Assembly (NCBI GenBank): GCA_029263855.1 | Contig: JAJUFC010000002.1 | Span: forward strand, 186,001-250,000 | DNA length: 64,000 nucleotides | Direction of reading: 5' to 3' | Origin: Candidatus Thermochlorobacteriaceae bacterium | GTDB taxonomy: Bacteria > Bacteroidota > Chlorobiia > Chlorobiales > Thermochlorobacteraceae | In this document: in pieces, positions 36,696 to 45,548 of the stretch | Layout: each line of letters starts with the position of its first letter | Position numbering within the stretch: position 1 is the first letter of the stretch | Program-made: the position numbers and the translations under genes | The notes under the pieces: generated by a model | Seen by the model: only the letters and a program-made list of their open reading frames with translations | Database searches by the model: none | Told to the model about the DNA's origin: nothing

Positions 36696-37643
36696 TCAGT
36701 TTTGAGATTTTCGTTTTGGGTTTATTGTCTCATATTCTTTTGCAAAAATTTTTCCGTCAAAACGGACATCAACATACTCAAATGGCTTCAAGCCTTTTTT
36801 GACAACGACCTGCTTCCAGAATATTTCAAAGTTGTTCAGCCGTTGCTCGTGGTCGCCGTTTCCGAAAATGACCTTTGCCTCGCTCTCTGCCGTGAAGACA
36901 TGAAGTTGATTGTCGGCGGCAATGCGCACTTCGCTCACCAGCATCTTGGCGTATTTCGTCTCCATCAAGGCTTTGCAAAAACTGAGTGCGTTTGCTGTTT
37001 CTGCACTATCCAGTTTGCTCATCGCATTCATGCTATCGCGAACCATTTTGGTGAATCCTGTCAAGAGCGGCAAGCGCGTGGATTCCAACACCGATTCGCT
37101 TTTGTTCATCACGAAGCCTGCTTCATCAATTAGCCTCAATGTTTTGCCGAACGTCGCAATCGCAATCGGTCGCCTTTCCTGCACGCGCAAACGCACAGCA
37201 TCGGGCAGTTCTTTTGTGGCAATCACTTTGCGAATGTATGGCATTGATTGCAGCGTATCGACGATGTCGGATAAACTCACCTCGTTCATCTTCATTCCGA
37301 CGAACCGATTCAAGGCGCGTTCTATCTCTTCCGTCTTGCTAATGCGATTGCCTTGCACGATAAAGCGCGTGAGTTCGGATTCGCGCATCCAAAATTTTGA
37401 AAGAACAAATACTGCGATTAGCCCAACAACCGCCACCACAAAGACCATCATTTTCGGCGGTTTGAATCCGCTTTTATTGCGCACGAACACTTCCTGTGTT
37501 TGTGCGTCTTCATCAAGCGCGGTTGGCTCTTCGGCGTTGAGCGTTTCGGCTTTGGGTTCAATCGGTTCAGCGTAACTGCCGTCGTTTTTAACTTCTTCGT
37601 GCTTCGGCTCGTCTGCGTCGTTATACTCAATGTAGTTTGGCAT
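36696..37643 (-). CDS. ftsQ: Cell division protein FtsQ
   Basis: 315 residues from the ATG at 37643; the open frame runs to a TTG at 37694 inside murB, which is less likely. Layout: acidic cytoplasmic N-terminus (1-60), one membrane helix (about 65-83), then a POTRA domain (RFIVQGNRISKTEEIERALN, SMPYIRKVIATKELPDAVRL) and the FtsQ beta domain (QERRPIAIATFGKTLRLIDE). FtsQ connects early and late divisome parts through FtsB/FtsL. Located 19 bp after murB. Confidence 0.9.
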   Translation of the reverse strand: MPNYIEYNDADEPKHEEVKNDGSYAEPIEPKAETLNAEEPTALDEDAQTQEVFVRNKSGFKPPKMMVFVVAVVGLIAVFVLSKFWMRESELTRFIVQGNRISKTEEIERALNRFVGMKMNEVSLSDIVDTLQSMPYIRKVIATKELPDAVRLRVQERRPIAIATFGKTLRLIDEAGFVMNKSESVLESTRLPLLTGFTKMVRDSMNAMSKLDSAETANALSFCKALMETKYAKMLVSEVRIAADNQLHVFTAESEAKVIFGNGDHEQRLNNFEIFWKQVVVKKGLKPFEYVDVRFDGKIFAKEYETINPKRKSQN

Positions 37644-37662
37644 CGTGCGTTGTGCGTTGGAT

Positions 37663-38598
37663 TTAGTCAAATTTTCCAAGCAGTTTAATTTCAAGTTCCA
37701 GATTGACGCCGAACTTTCTTTTCACTTCGGCTCTTGTCAGTTCAATCAGTGCGATTACATCACTTGCTTTTGCATTTCCAAGATTGACGATAAAGTTTGC
37801 GTGCTTTTCAGAAATTTGTGCGTCGCCAATTCGCTTGCCTTTCAAGCCGCACGCTTCAATGAGCGCGCCTGTAAATCGTGGATTGCCGTTTTCATCAGGC
37901 GGCGGATTTTTGAAGATGCTTCCTGCATTCGGCAAGGTGAGCGGCTGTGAGTTTCGCCGTTTTTCCATCCACATCTTTCGGTTTTCCATCGCCACTTTTT
38001 GCTCTTCGGCAGACAGTTTTTTGAGCCGAAGCGTGCAAGAGAGAATGATGTCGTTCTCCAAATCTGTCCCGCGATAGCGATACGCCACTTCCTCGCGCCG
38101 CAAGGTTTTGATTTCACCACACCGAATCACCTCGACGCTCTCAATGACTTCGAAAATTTCTTTGCCGTAAGCCCCTGCATTCATGAGAATCGCCCCGCCA
38201 ACACTTCCCGGAATGCCCGATAAGTTCTCCAATCCGCCATATCCTTTTTTGAGCATATCGGCGGCGAGTGCAGGCAAATCTGCTCCCGCTTCCACATAAA
38301 CAAGGGCAGTTCCGTTTTCTGCTTTCAGATTGATTTTCTCGAGATTTTCACGAAGCGAAATCACGGCACCGCATATCCCTTTGTCGCTAATGAGCACGTT
38401 GCTTCCACGTCCCAAAACGAGATAGGGCAGTTTCACTTTTTCAAAGAACTTCAAAGCACTTAGCACATCGGCTTTATCTTTTGGCGACACAAATACATCT
38501 GCATTGCCGCCGATACGAAAACTTGAAAACTTCGCAAGATTATAGTTCAACTGAACCTCACCTCTAACGGCTTGACGGAGTTCTTCCAAGTTCAACAT
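37663..38598 (-). CDS. murB: UDP-N-acetylenolpyruvoylglucosamine reductase MurB
   Basis: 311 residues. FAD-binding motifs YLVLGRGSNVLISDKG and GIPGSVGGAILMNAGAYGKE with the substrate-binding Tyr/Arg region AYRYRGTDL; the catalytic segment QPLTLPNAGSIFKNPP and the C-terminal GLKGKRIGDAQISEKHANFI. It makes UDP-MurNAc with NADPH. The motif spacing suggests the shorter type IIa enzyme, without the extra loop of E. coli MurB. Confidence 0.95.
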   Translation of the reverse strand: MLNLEELRQAVRGEVQLNYNLAKFSSFRIGGNADVFVSPKDKADVLSALKFFEKVKLPYLVLGRGSNVLISDKGICGAVISLRENLEKINLKAENGTALVYVEAGADLPALAADMLKKGYGGLENLSGIPGSVGGAILMNAGAYGKEIFEVIESVEVIRCGEIKTLRREEVAYRYRGTDLENDIILSCTLRLKKLSAEEQKVAMENRKMWMEKRRNSQPLTLPNAGSIFKNPPPDENGNPRFTGALIEACGLKGKRIGDAQISEKHANFIVNLGNAKASDVIALIELTRAEVKRKFGVNLELEIKLLGKFD

Positions 38599-38601
38599 TG
38601 C

Positions 38602-39033
38602 TTACTGAATGCTTAATGTTTTGCGCTTATAGTCAATCGTTAGTTTTCGCCCTTTGAAGAATGGGTATCCTAAAATCATATCCACTTTTTTCTTCGCCGT
38701 AACCCCTGTGGCTTTGAATTGTTGCTCAATCACGCTTAAATCCATGACGGCGGTTTTGACATTTTTCATCGTAATTCCGTCGAGCGAAACTGCACATACT
38801 TTGACGAACTCGACCTTTATTTCTCCGCCGATGCCGTGCGCCGATTTTTCTCTCTTCGGCACATCAAGGTGTGGCAGGTCTAAGTCCGTTGCTAAACTTT
38901 GTGCAATCACACACCCCGTTGCGCCTGTGTCGAGTATCGCCGAAATCACGCGCCGTGTTTTCTTGCCCGATACGGCAACCTTGACAAGAATGAGTGGCAA
39001 CTGCGCCGACGCTAATTGAAATTTAACTGCCAT
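38602..39033 (-). CDS. Retropepsin-like aspartyl protease within the dcw cluster
   Basis: 143 residues from the ATG at 39033, which lies inside the last codons of murC (11-nt overlap). Residues 31-39 read SAILDTGAT with the catalytic D35-T36-G37, followed by CVIAQSLATDLDLPH, then GIGGEIKVEFVKVCAV and GYPFFKGRKLTIDYKRKTLS, the pattern of gag-pol-like retropepsins (RVP_2/gag-asp). No signal peptide or membrane helix, so probably a cytoplasmic homodimer. Its place between murC and murB, translationally coupled to murC, suggests a link to wall synthesis, but no function is known. Confidence 0.8.
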   Translation of the reverse strand: MAVKFQLASAQLPLILVKVAVSGKKTRRVISAILDTGATGCVIAQSLATDLDLPHLDVPKREKSAHGIGGEIKVEFVKVCAVSLDGITMKNVKTAVMDLSVIEQQFKATGVTAKKKVDMILGYPFFKGRKLTIDYKRKTLSIQ

Positions 39034-40444
39034 ATTTTTTCTCCAATCCTTCTGCAAATTTTTCCGCCCATTTTGTGATGTCGCCTGCGCCCATCATCAC
39101 CACGAGTTCGTTGCTTTTGACTTCGCTACTCAGTGCCGTGAGCAAATTTGATTTTTCTACGACCATCGCGCCCGAAATTTTATCTGCAATTAAACGACTC
39201 GATACGCCCTTGAACTCTTCGGCTCTTTCGCGCGACGGATATACTTCTGTGATGATGACCTTATCCGCAAGGCTTAACGCCGACGCAAAGTCTGACGCGA
39301 AATCTCGCGTGCGCGAGTAAAGGTGCGGCTGAAAAACGGCTATGACTTTTCGCGACTTGAATCCGCGCTTTGCCGCTTCAAGCGTCGCACGAACTTCGGT
39401 CGGGTGATGCGCATAATCATCGACGACCATCGGCGCATGTTCTCCGCGTTCAAATCGAACCTGAAACCGCCGACGCACGCTTTTGAACTTTGCCAATCCC
39501 CGCCGAATGTCCTCAAAACTCAATCCGATTTCAAAGCCGACTGCGATTGCGGCAAGCGCGTTCTTGACGTTGTGAATGCCCGCCGCTTCAATGCCGACAA
39601 TTCCAACAGATTGACCGCGCCGCATCACTTTGAACTTCAAAGACGTTTGCACTTGTTCAATCTCAATCACCTGAAACTCCGCATCAGCATTGAGTCCGTA
39701 GGTTATCGTCTTGCGCTTTAAGTTCGGACGAATCGCGCGCAAATTTTCTTCATCATTACAAAGAACAACTGCGCCATAAAACGGCACTTTGTTTCCAAAT
39801 TCTGTGAACGCTTGTTTCAAATCGTCAATATCTCTGTAAATGTCCAAGTGTTCGGCTTCGAGCGTGGTCATCACTGCAATCGTTGGCGTCAGTTTCAAGA
39901 AGGTTCGGTCGTATTCATCGGCTTCAATCACCATTAAGTCGCCATCGCCCACGAGCGCGCTTCCACCTGAACCGAGGCTCAAAAAGTAATCGGATACGCC
40001 ACCGATGAGCGCAGTCGGCTCGAGATTGGCTTCGGCAAGCATGGTGGCAATCATCGTGGTTGTCGTTGTTTTTCCGTGCGTTCCTGCTACACAAATGCCC
40101 GCTTTGCGCCGCATGATTTCGCCTAAGAGTTCATCGCGCTTGACAACCGGCACCCCTAATTTCATCGCTTCAAGCGTTTCAGGATTTTCATCAACGCGCA
40201 CCGCTGAAGAATGTGCGACGACTTCCGCACCGTCAATGTTTTGCGCATCGTGTCCGATTGTGATTATCGCGCCGCGCTCTTTTAATCGGTCGGTTACATC
40301 GCTGGCGTTCAAATCCGAGCCGCTGACTTTCAAGCCGTTGTTGAGCAAGACTTCGGCAATCGCGCTCATGCCCGCGCCGCCAATGCCGACAAGGTGAATG
40401 TGTCTGATTCTGCCGAGCAGTCCTTGTTTCAATCGTTTCATCAT
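39023..40444 (-). CDS. murC: UDP-N-acetylmuramate-L-alanine ligase MurC
   Basis: 473 residues. N-terminal nucleotide-binding GIGGAGMSAIAEVLL, ATP loop GTHGKTTTTT (121-130), central DEYDRTFL and C-terminal VDDYAHHPTEV with the His pair, all diagnostic of Mur ligases of the MurC type. It adds L-Ala to UDP-MurNAc. The start overlaps the murG stop by 4 bp and a second Met follows immediately. Confidence 0.96.
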   Translation of the reverse strand: MMKRLKQGLLGRIRHIHLVGIGGAGMSAIAEVLLNNGLKVSGSDLNASDVTDRLKERGAIITIGHDAQNIDGAEVVAHSSAVRVDENPETLEAMKLGVPVVKRDELLGEIMRRKAGICVAGTHGKTTTTTMIATMLAEANLEPTALIGGVSDYFLSLGSGGSALVGDGDLMVIEADEYDRTFLKLTPTIAVMTTLEAEHLDIYRDIDDLKQAFTEFGNKVPFYGAVVLCNDEENLRAIRPNLKRKTITYGLNADAEFQVIEIEQVQTSLKFKVMRRGQSVGIVGIEAAGIHNVKNALAAIAVGFEIGLSFEDIRRGLAKFKSVRRRFQVRFERGEHAPMVVDDYAHHPTEVRATLEAAKRGFKSRKVIAVFQPHLYSRTRDFASDFASALSLADKVIITEVYPSRERAEEFKGVSSRLIADKISGAMVVEKSNLLTALSSEVKSNELVVMMGAGDITKWAEKFAEGLEKKYGS

Positions 40445-41550
40445 TGCTCTACCCTTTTTAGACTTGCAAGCCGTATTGCACTTTGTGCGATTTGTTCGGC
40501 GGCGTTTGGCTTGCCGAGAGTTTTTGCTACTTCCTTCATCGCTTTTCGCTTTGCGTCGTCTTCAAGGAGCGAAAGAATTTTTTTGTAAGATTCATCGCTA
40601 CTGATTTCATCATTCGGAATCAAGACTGCCGCGCCTTTTTCCGACAAATCTTTGGCGTTGAAGTATTGATGATTATCCGCCGCGAAAGGATACGGCACAA
40701 GCACCGATGCCATGCCGATGTTGGTCAGCTCAGCAATCGTTGATGCGCCCGCACGGCAGAGCACTAAATCCGCCGCCGAGTATGCCAAGTCCATTCGGTC
40801 AATGAACGCGCTGAACCACAAATTTTCTCTTGGCTGAACGCGCGTTGCAACGGCTTCGTAATCGGTTTTGCCAATTTGCCATATCACATTGAGGCGCGTG
40901 AGCAAGTCATCGAGTCGCTTTTCAATGGCTGTGTTCAGGCTTCGCGCGCCCAGACTTCCGCCAAATACGAGCAAGGTTTTTCGCGTTGGATTAACCTTGA
41001 AAAAACGTCGCGCTTCTTCGGGCGAGACGAGTTCAAAACGTCGGGTTGGATTGCCTGTCATGACGCACGGCACGCGCTTTGAGAAATACCTCCGCGAACT
41101 TTCAAATGTGAGATGCACTTCATCGGCACGTGTTGCAAGCCAGCGCGTTGCCCAACCCGGCTTTGCATTTTGTTCTTGAATCAAGGTTGGAATGCCGAAG
41201 TCTTGCGCCGCCCACACAACGGGAAAACTCACAAACCCACCAGTTCCAATCACCGCATCAGGCTCTTCTTGCTCGAGCAACTCTTTTGCTTCGTCTATGC
41301 TTTCCATCAACCGAAATGGAAACTTCAAATTTTCAAAGAGCGATTTTAACGAATAGCCTCGCTTAAAGGCGACGGCTGAAATCAAGTGAAGCGTGAAATT
41401 CCGCTTTGGAACTTCGGTCGCTTCAATGCCGCGCTCTGTGCCTGCAAAGGCGACTTTGGCTTCGGGCTTTTGCCGTAAAATTTCTTCGGCAATCGCGATT
41501 GCTGGAAACAAATGCCCGCCTGTGCCGCCTCCTGTCAGCAAAACTTTCAC
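40441..41550 (-). CDS. murG: MurG, lipid II-forming GlcNAc transferase
   Basis: 369 residues of a GT28 enzyme. Glycine-rich loop GGGTGGHLFPAIAIAEE (7-23), central FGGSLGARSLNTAIEKRL and the UDP-GlcNAc region CRAGASTIAELTNIGMASVL, PYPFAADNHQ. It transfers GlcNAc to lipid I at the inner face of the membrane. Directly after ftsW (1 nt). Confidence 0.96.
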   Translation of the reverse strand: MKVLLTGGGTGGHLFPAIAIAEEILRQKPEAKVAFAGTERGIEATEVPKRNFTLHLISAVAFKRGYSLKSLFENLKFPFRLMESIDEAKELLEQEEPDAVIGTGGFVSFPVVWAAQDFGIPTLIQEQNAKPGWATRWLATRADEVHLTFESSRRYFSKRVPCVMTGNPTRRFELVSPEEARRFFKVNPTRKTLLVFGGSLGARSLNTAIEKRLDDLLTRLNVIWQIGKTDYEAVATRVQPRENLWFSAFIDRMDLAYSAADLVLCRAGASTIAELTNIGMASVLVPYPFAADNHQYFNAKDLSEKGAAVLIPNDEISSDESYKKILSLLEDDAKRKAMKEVAKTLGKPNAAEQIAQSAIRLASLKRVEQ

Positions 41551-41551
41551 A

Positions 41552-42850
41552 TCAAGAATCGGTTGCCTGTTTCATACTGCTTTTGCTTTCGCTGTCTTCA
41601 ACGTTCATTTCTGCGCTTGTGGCTTTTTTCTTTTCCTGCCGTTTCTTTTCTCGCGAGATGCTAATGAGCAATCCCACACCGAAGGCGTTGAAGAGTGCCG
41701 CGCTTCCGCCGTAACTGACGAAGGGCATTGGCAAGCCCGTCGTTGGCACGAGGTGGCACGCAACCGCCGCATTGACGAAGGCATAAACGCCGATTGCAAC
41801 GGTAACGCCGTAAGCGAGATACTTGCCGTAATCGTCCATCGCATTTCGCGCAATCAACACGCCGCAAATCAAGATGCCGACGAAGAGCAGAATGATGAGC
41901 GTTGCGCCGATGAATCCATATTCTTCGCCCAAGACGGCGAAAATGAAATCGTTGTAAGATGCGGGCAGAAAGAGTTCGCGCTGTTTGCTCGCGCCGGGTC
42001 CGAGTCCGAAAACGCCGCCGTTGCCAAGCCCAATTAAGGCTTGCTCAATTTGATAACTTGCTTTATCTGAACCTTCGCCGACGAAGGTGAGAAGCCTCGC
42101 CACGCGATAGGGTGCGGCAATCGCAAACGCCGCCGCCACAGGCACAAATGCCAACGCCGTCAGTGCAAGATGCTTCAAATCCACACCGCCGAGAAAGAGC
42201 ACAATAAAACAGATGCTTACAATCACTGCCGCCGTGCTGAAATTTGGTTCAAGCGCGACGAGTCCCGCGATTCCAAAAACGACGGTTATCATTGGATAGT
42301 AAGCACGATATAAATCTTTGATGTGCGATTTCTTTTCGGTAATCATCGTTGCCAGGTGCATAATGAGCGCGTATTTCGCCAAGTCCGACGCTTGAAACTT
42401 GAAGCGTCCGTAGCCAATCCATCGCGCCGCACCCTCAATCGCGCCGACCGCTTTCATTGCTAAAAGCATTGCGAGCAGTGCCGCACTCACCACCAAAATT
42501 GCCTTGCTAAATTTTTTGAAGAGTTTGTAATCAATCGCGCCGACAATGAAGATGACGCCTAAGCCCAAAACCACGAACAGCAGTTGTCGCCAAAGGAAAT
42601 ACTCTTCGTTGTGAAATTTTTTCGCGCCCCAACCTGCGCCGCTACTATACACCACCAACACGCCGATGCACATAAGCAGAACTACCAAGAGCAAGAGCAG
42701 TTTTCCTGCGAGACTTTCAAATGTCTTTTTCGGAATGATATTGCCTTCGGCAAGTTTTCCGAGAACGCTGGTTTCATCAACGTCGCCGCTGTTCCCTTGA
42801 TGTTGCAAGGGTTTCGGCTCCGTATGGTCAATGATGAATCCACCGTTCAT
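41552..42850 (-). CDS. ftsW: SEDS peptidoglycan polymerase FtsW
   Basis: 432 residues, about ten membrane helices. Motifs of the SEDS family are seen in KFQASDLAKYALIMHLATMI, ALEPNFSTAAVIV, NGGVFGLGPGASKQRELFLP and EEYGFIGATL, and the C-terminal TGLPMPFVSYGGSALFNAFG-like stretch. It polymerises septal glycan with the PBP encoded upstream (ftsI). The N-terminal 50 residues are cytoplasmic and charged. Confidence 0.95.
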   Translation of the reverse strand: MNGGFIIDHTEPKPLQHQGNSGDVDETSVLGKLAEGNIIPKKTFESLAGKLLLLLVVLLMCIGVLVVYSSGAGWGAKKFHNEEYFLWRQLLFVVLGLGVIFIVGAIDYKLFKKFSKAILVVSAALLAMLLAMKAVGAIEGAARWIGYGRFKFQASDLAKYALIMHLATMITEKKSHIKDLYRAYYPMITVVFGIAGLVALEPNFSTAAVIVSICFIVLFLGGVDLKHLALTALAFVPVAAAFAIAAPYRVARLLTFVGEGSDKASYQIEQALIGLGNGGVFGLGPGASKQRELFLPASYNDFIFAVLGEEYGFIGATLIILLFVGILICGVLIARNAMDDYGKYLAYGVTVAIGVYAFVNAAVACHLVPTTGLPMPFVSYGGSAALFNAFGVGLLISISREKKRQEKKKATSAEMNVEDSESKSSMKQATDS

Positions 42851-42907
42851 TGTTGTTCGTTGTTTGATTTTCGTTTACCTATTTTTTTTGCGTGCTTGAT
42901 AAATTAT

Positions 42908-42942
42908 CCCGACGCGGACGGATTGCGCCGCACCGCATCGGG
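42908..42942 (-). repeat. GC-rich hairpin in the murD-ftsW spacer
   Basis: On the minus strand CCCGATGCGG and CCGCGTCGGG form a 10-bp stem with one T-G wobble and a 15-nt loop; the wobble makes it stable only in the direction of the cluster transcript. No T-tract follows. It lies in the longest gap of the cluster (158 bp) and may be a processing or attenuation structure. Confidence 0.5.
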
Positions 42943-43008
42943 AAGCATCACAATTTGAAGACATAGCAAAGAACAAAAAGAAAGAACAGAACTCGTTGAT
43001 TGCCTTTG

Positions 43009-44412
43009 TTACAAATTTCCGACCAAGCGTTTGAAGGTTTCGCCGCGCTCTTCAAAGTTGGCGAACATATCGAAGCTGGCGCACGCGGGCGAAAGCAAAA
43101 CGGTTTCGCCTTGTGTGGCTTGGCGTCGCGCAAGCCGCACTGCCTCTTCCATCGTTTCGGCTTTGACGACCTTCGTTACATCGCTGAAAGTTTCCGCGAT
43201 TTTTTCTTTCGATTCGCCGATGGCGATAATCATTTTGACTTTCTCTTTGACAAGCGGTTTTACTTTGCTGTAATCGTTGCCTTTGTCGCGTCCGCCTGCG
43301 ATGAGCACAATCGGCGCGTTAATGGTGTCGAGCGCATACCAAAGCGCGTTGACCGTTGTCGCTTTTGAGTCGTTGATGAACTGCACGCCGCTCAACTCGC
43401 GCACAAACTCGATTCGATGCTCGACGCCCTCAAAGGTCATGATGCTTTCGCGAATGATTTCCTTTTTGACTTCTAAGGCGCGCGCTGCGACTGCCGCCGC
43501 AAGCGAATTGTAGACGTTGTGTGTGCCGCGAAAATGCACGCGCCCGATAACCTCTTCTTTTTTCATCACCTTTTCTTTCTCTCCGTTGAATTTTATCGTG
43601 AGCCACTCGCCATCGAGATAAGCACACGCTTCATATTTTTTGCTTAGGTTTTTTTCTAAACTCATTCGCACCAACTTTGGCTTGAGCGATTTCAAAACTT
43701 CTTTGTCTGAAAACTGCCGCTGTAATTCGATATTATCGATATTGACAATCAACACATCGTTTTCATCTTGCGCTTGATAGATGCGATACTTTGCACGGGC
43801 ATACTTGCGAAAATCATTGTCGTATCGGTCCAAATGGTCAGGCGTGATGTTGGTAATCACTGCAACCTTTGGCTTGTATGTGAAACAGTGGTCAAGTTGA
43901 AAACTGCTTGTTTCTACCACAGCCACATCGCGCTCCGACATTTCCTCGACATAATCCGCAAATGGCACGCCGATATTGCCGACCGCAAAGGCACGGTAAC
44001 CATTCTCTTTCCCGTCGCGCTCAAAAATTTTGTGTGTGAGCGAGGTTGTTGTTGTCTTTCCGTCTGTGCCCGTTACGGCAACAATGCGTGCCTTGCAAAA
44101 CCATGACGACATCTCGATTTCGGAATATACCGGCACGTTTGCCGCCTCTAATCGTTTGACAATCGGTGCATTGCTTGGCACGCCCGGACTGATGACCGCA
44201 AAATCGCACTCAAAGACGCGCTCCGTGTGTCCGTTTGCTTCAAAGTCGATTTTGCTTCGCTCCAATTTTTCAATGAACCGTTTATCCATCGCGTCTCGCT
44301 CTGTAAGAAACACTCTTGCACCATGTTTTTTGAGCAACGTCGCCGCCGAAATTCCGCTTCGCTTTCCGCCGATAACCGTTACGCGCTTTTGATGTAATTC
44401 TTGAATGTTCAT
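43009..44412 (-). CDS. murD: UDP-N-acetylmuramoylalanine-D-glutamate ligase MurD
   Basis: 467 residues from the ATG at 44412, which overlaps the mraY stop by one base (TAATG); the longer open frame to 44586 lies inside mraY and is ignored. N-terminal VTVIGGKRSGISAATLL, ATP loop TGTDGKTTTT (114-123), NDSKATTVNALWYALD and GGRDKGNDYS near the C-terminal domain are MurD hallmarks. It adds D-Glu. Confidence 0.96.
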   Translation of the reverse strand: MNIQELHQKRVTVIGGKRSGISAATLLKKHGARVFLTERDAMDKRFIEKLERSKIDFEANGHTERVFECDFAVISPGVPSNAPIVKRLEAANVPVYSEIEMSSWFCKARIVAVTGTDGKTTTTSLTHKIFERDGKENGYRAFAVGNIGVPFADYVEEMSERDVAVVETSSFQLDHCFTYKPKVAVITNITPDHLDRYDNDFRKYARAKYRIYQAQDENDVLIVNIDNIELQRQFSDKEVLKSLKPKLVRMSLEKNLSKKYEACAYLDGEWLTIKFNGEKEKVMKKEEVIGRVHFRGTHNVYNSLAAAVAARALEVKKEIIRESIMTFEGVEHRIEFVRELSGVQFINDSKATTVNALWYALDTINAPIVLIAGGRDKGNDYSKVKPLVKEKVKMIIAIGESKEKIAETFSDVTKVVKAETMEEAVRLARRQATQGETVLLSPACASFDMFANFEERGETFKRLVGNL

Positions 44413-45518
44413 TAGCGCAATTTCAAACTGATTAAACTTGCCGCCACGAAGACGAGCGTTAGAATCCAAAACCGAATCACGATTTTTTCTTCCTGCCACC
44501 CCAACATCTGAAAGTGATGATGAAGCGGAGCCATCTTGAACACTCGCCGACCTTCGCCATATTTCCATCGCGTAAACTTGAACCAATAGCGTTGAATAAT
44601 CACCGAAAGGGTTTCAATGAGAAAAATCCCTGCAATCACCGGCAGTTGCAATTCTTTCTTGATGAGAAGTGCAATCACCGCAATCGCGCCGCCAATCGCC
44701 AGCGAGCCTGTATCGCCCATAAACACTTGCGCAGGGTGCGCGTTGAACCACAAAAATCCAATGCACGCCGCCGCAATCGCGAGAGCGATAATCGCCACCT
44801 CGCCCGCGCCCTCGATGTAGACGATGTTCAAATACTTGGCGAACTTGGCGTTGCCTGTCAGGTAAGCGAAGCCCGCAAGCGCGATGAGCGTAATCGCCGA
44901 ACAGCCTACCGCAAGCCCATCGAGTCCGTCAGTTAAGTTCACTGCGTTCGACACCGCCGCCACAATGAAGACGCACACAGGGATATACCAGTAGCCATAA
45001 TCGACAATCAAATTTTTAAAGAACGGCACCGTCGTGTTTGAAAGCAACGCCGAAAGTTTTGGGTCTAAGACGGTGTAAATCCCAATCGCTAATCCGAGCG
45101 TAATCTGACCAAATAGTTTGTATCGCTCCGACAACCCGCCTTTGACTTTCTTAATCACTTTCAAGTAATCATCAATAAACCCGATGATGCCCATCCACGC
45201 CACCGCCAAGAGAATCAGCCATGCAAACGGACTTGCGAGTTTTGACCACAAGAGCGACGCGCCGAAGATGGAAAGAAGAATAATTGAGCCGCCCATTGAC
45301 GGAATCCCGACTTTTTTCCGATGCTCTTTCGGCGCTTCTTCTTTTATCGGCTCAATGACTTTTGTTTTCAAGTAAGCAATGATGCGCTCTCCGAACATCA
45401 ACGCAATGAGTAATGCTGTAACTGCCGCCGCTAACGCCCGAAACGAGATGTAATCGACCAGCCGAAGCCAAGTGATTTGATACGTTTCGCCGAGATATTT
45501 GAGTAAGTAGTAAAGCAA
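44412..45518 (-). CDS. mraY: Phospho-MurNAc-pentapeptide transferase MraY
   Basis: 368 residues, ten predicted helices. Catalytic motifs: [13 protein letters not shown] with the Asp pair, [16 protein letters not shown], and [20 protein letters not shown]. The C-terminal [20 protein letters not shown] is diagnostic. MraY makes lipid I from UDP-MurNAc-pentapeptide and undecaprenyl phosphate. Confidence 0.97.
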   Translation of the reverse strand: MLYYLLKYLGETYQITWLRLVDYISFRALAAAVTALLIALMFGERIIAYLKTKVIEPIKEEAPKEHRKKVGIPSMGGSIILLSIFGASLLWSKLASPFAWLILLAVAWMGIIGFIDDYLKVIKKVKGGLSERYKLFGQITLGLAIGIYTVLDPKLSALLSNTTVPFFKNLIVDYGYWYIPVCVFIVAAVSNAVNLTDGLDGLAVGCSAITLIALAGFAYLTGNAKFAKYLNIVYIEGAGEVAIIALAIAAACIGFLWFNAHPAQVFMGDTGSLAIGGAIAVIALLIKKELQLPVIAGIFLIETLSVIIQRYWFKFTRWKYGEGRRVFKMAPLHHHFQMLGWQEEKIVIRFWILTLVFVAASLISLKLR

Positions 45519-45548
45519 TACGCTCTTGTTTGTTAGGCTGCGCTGTGT

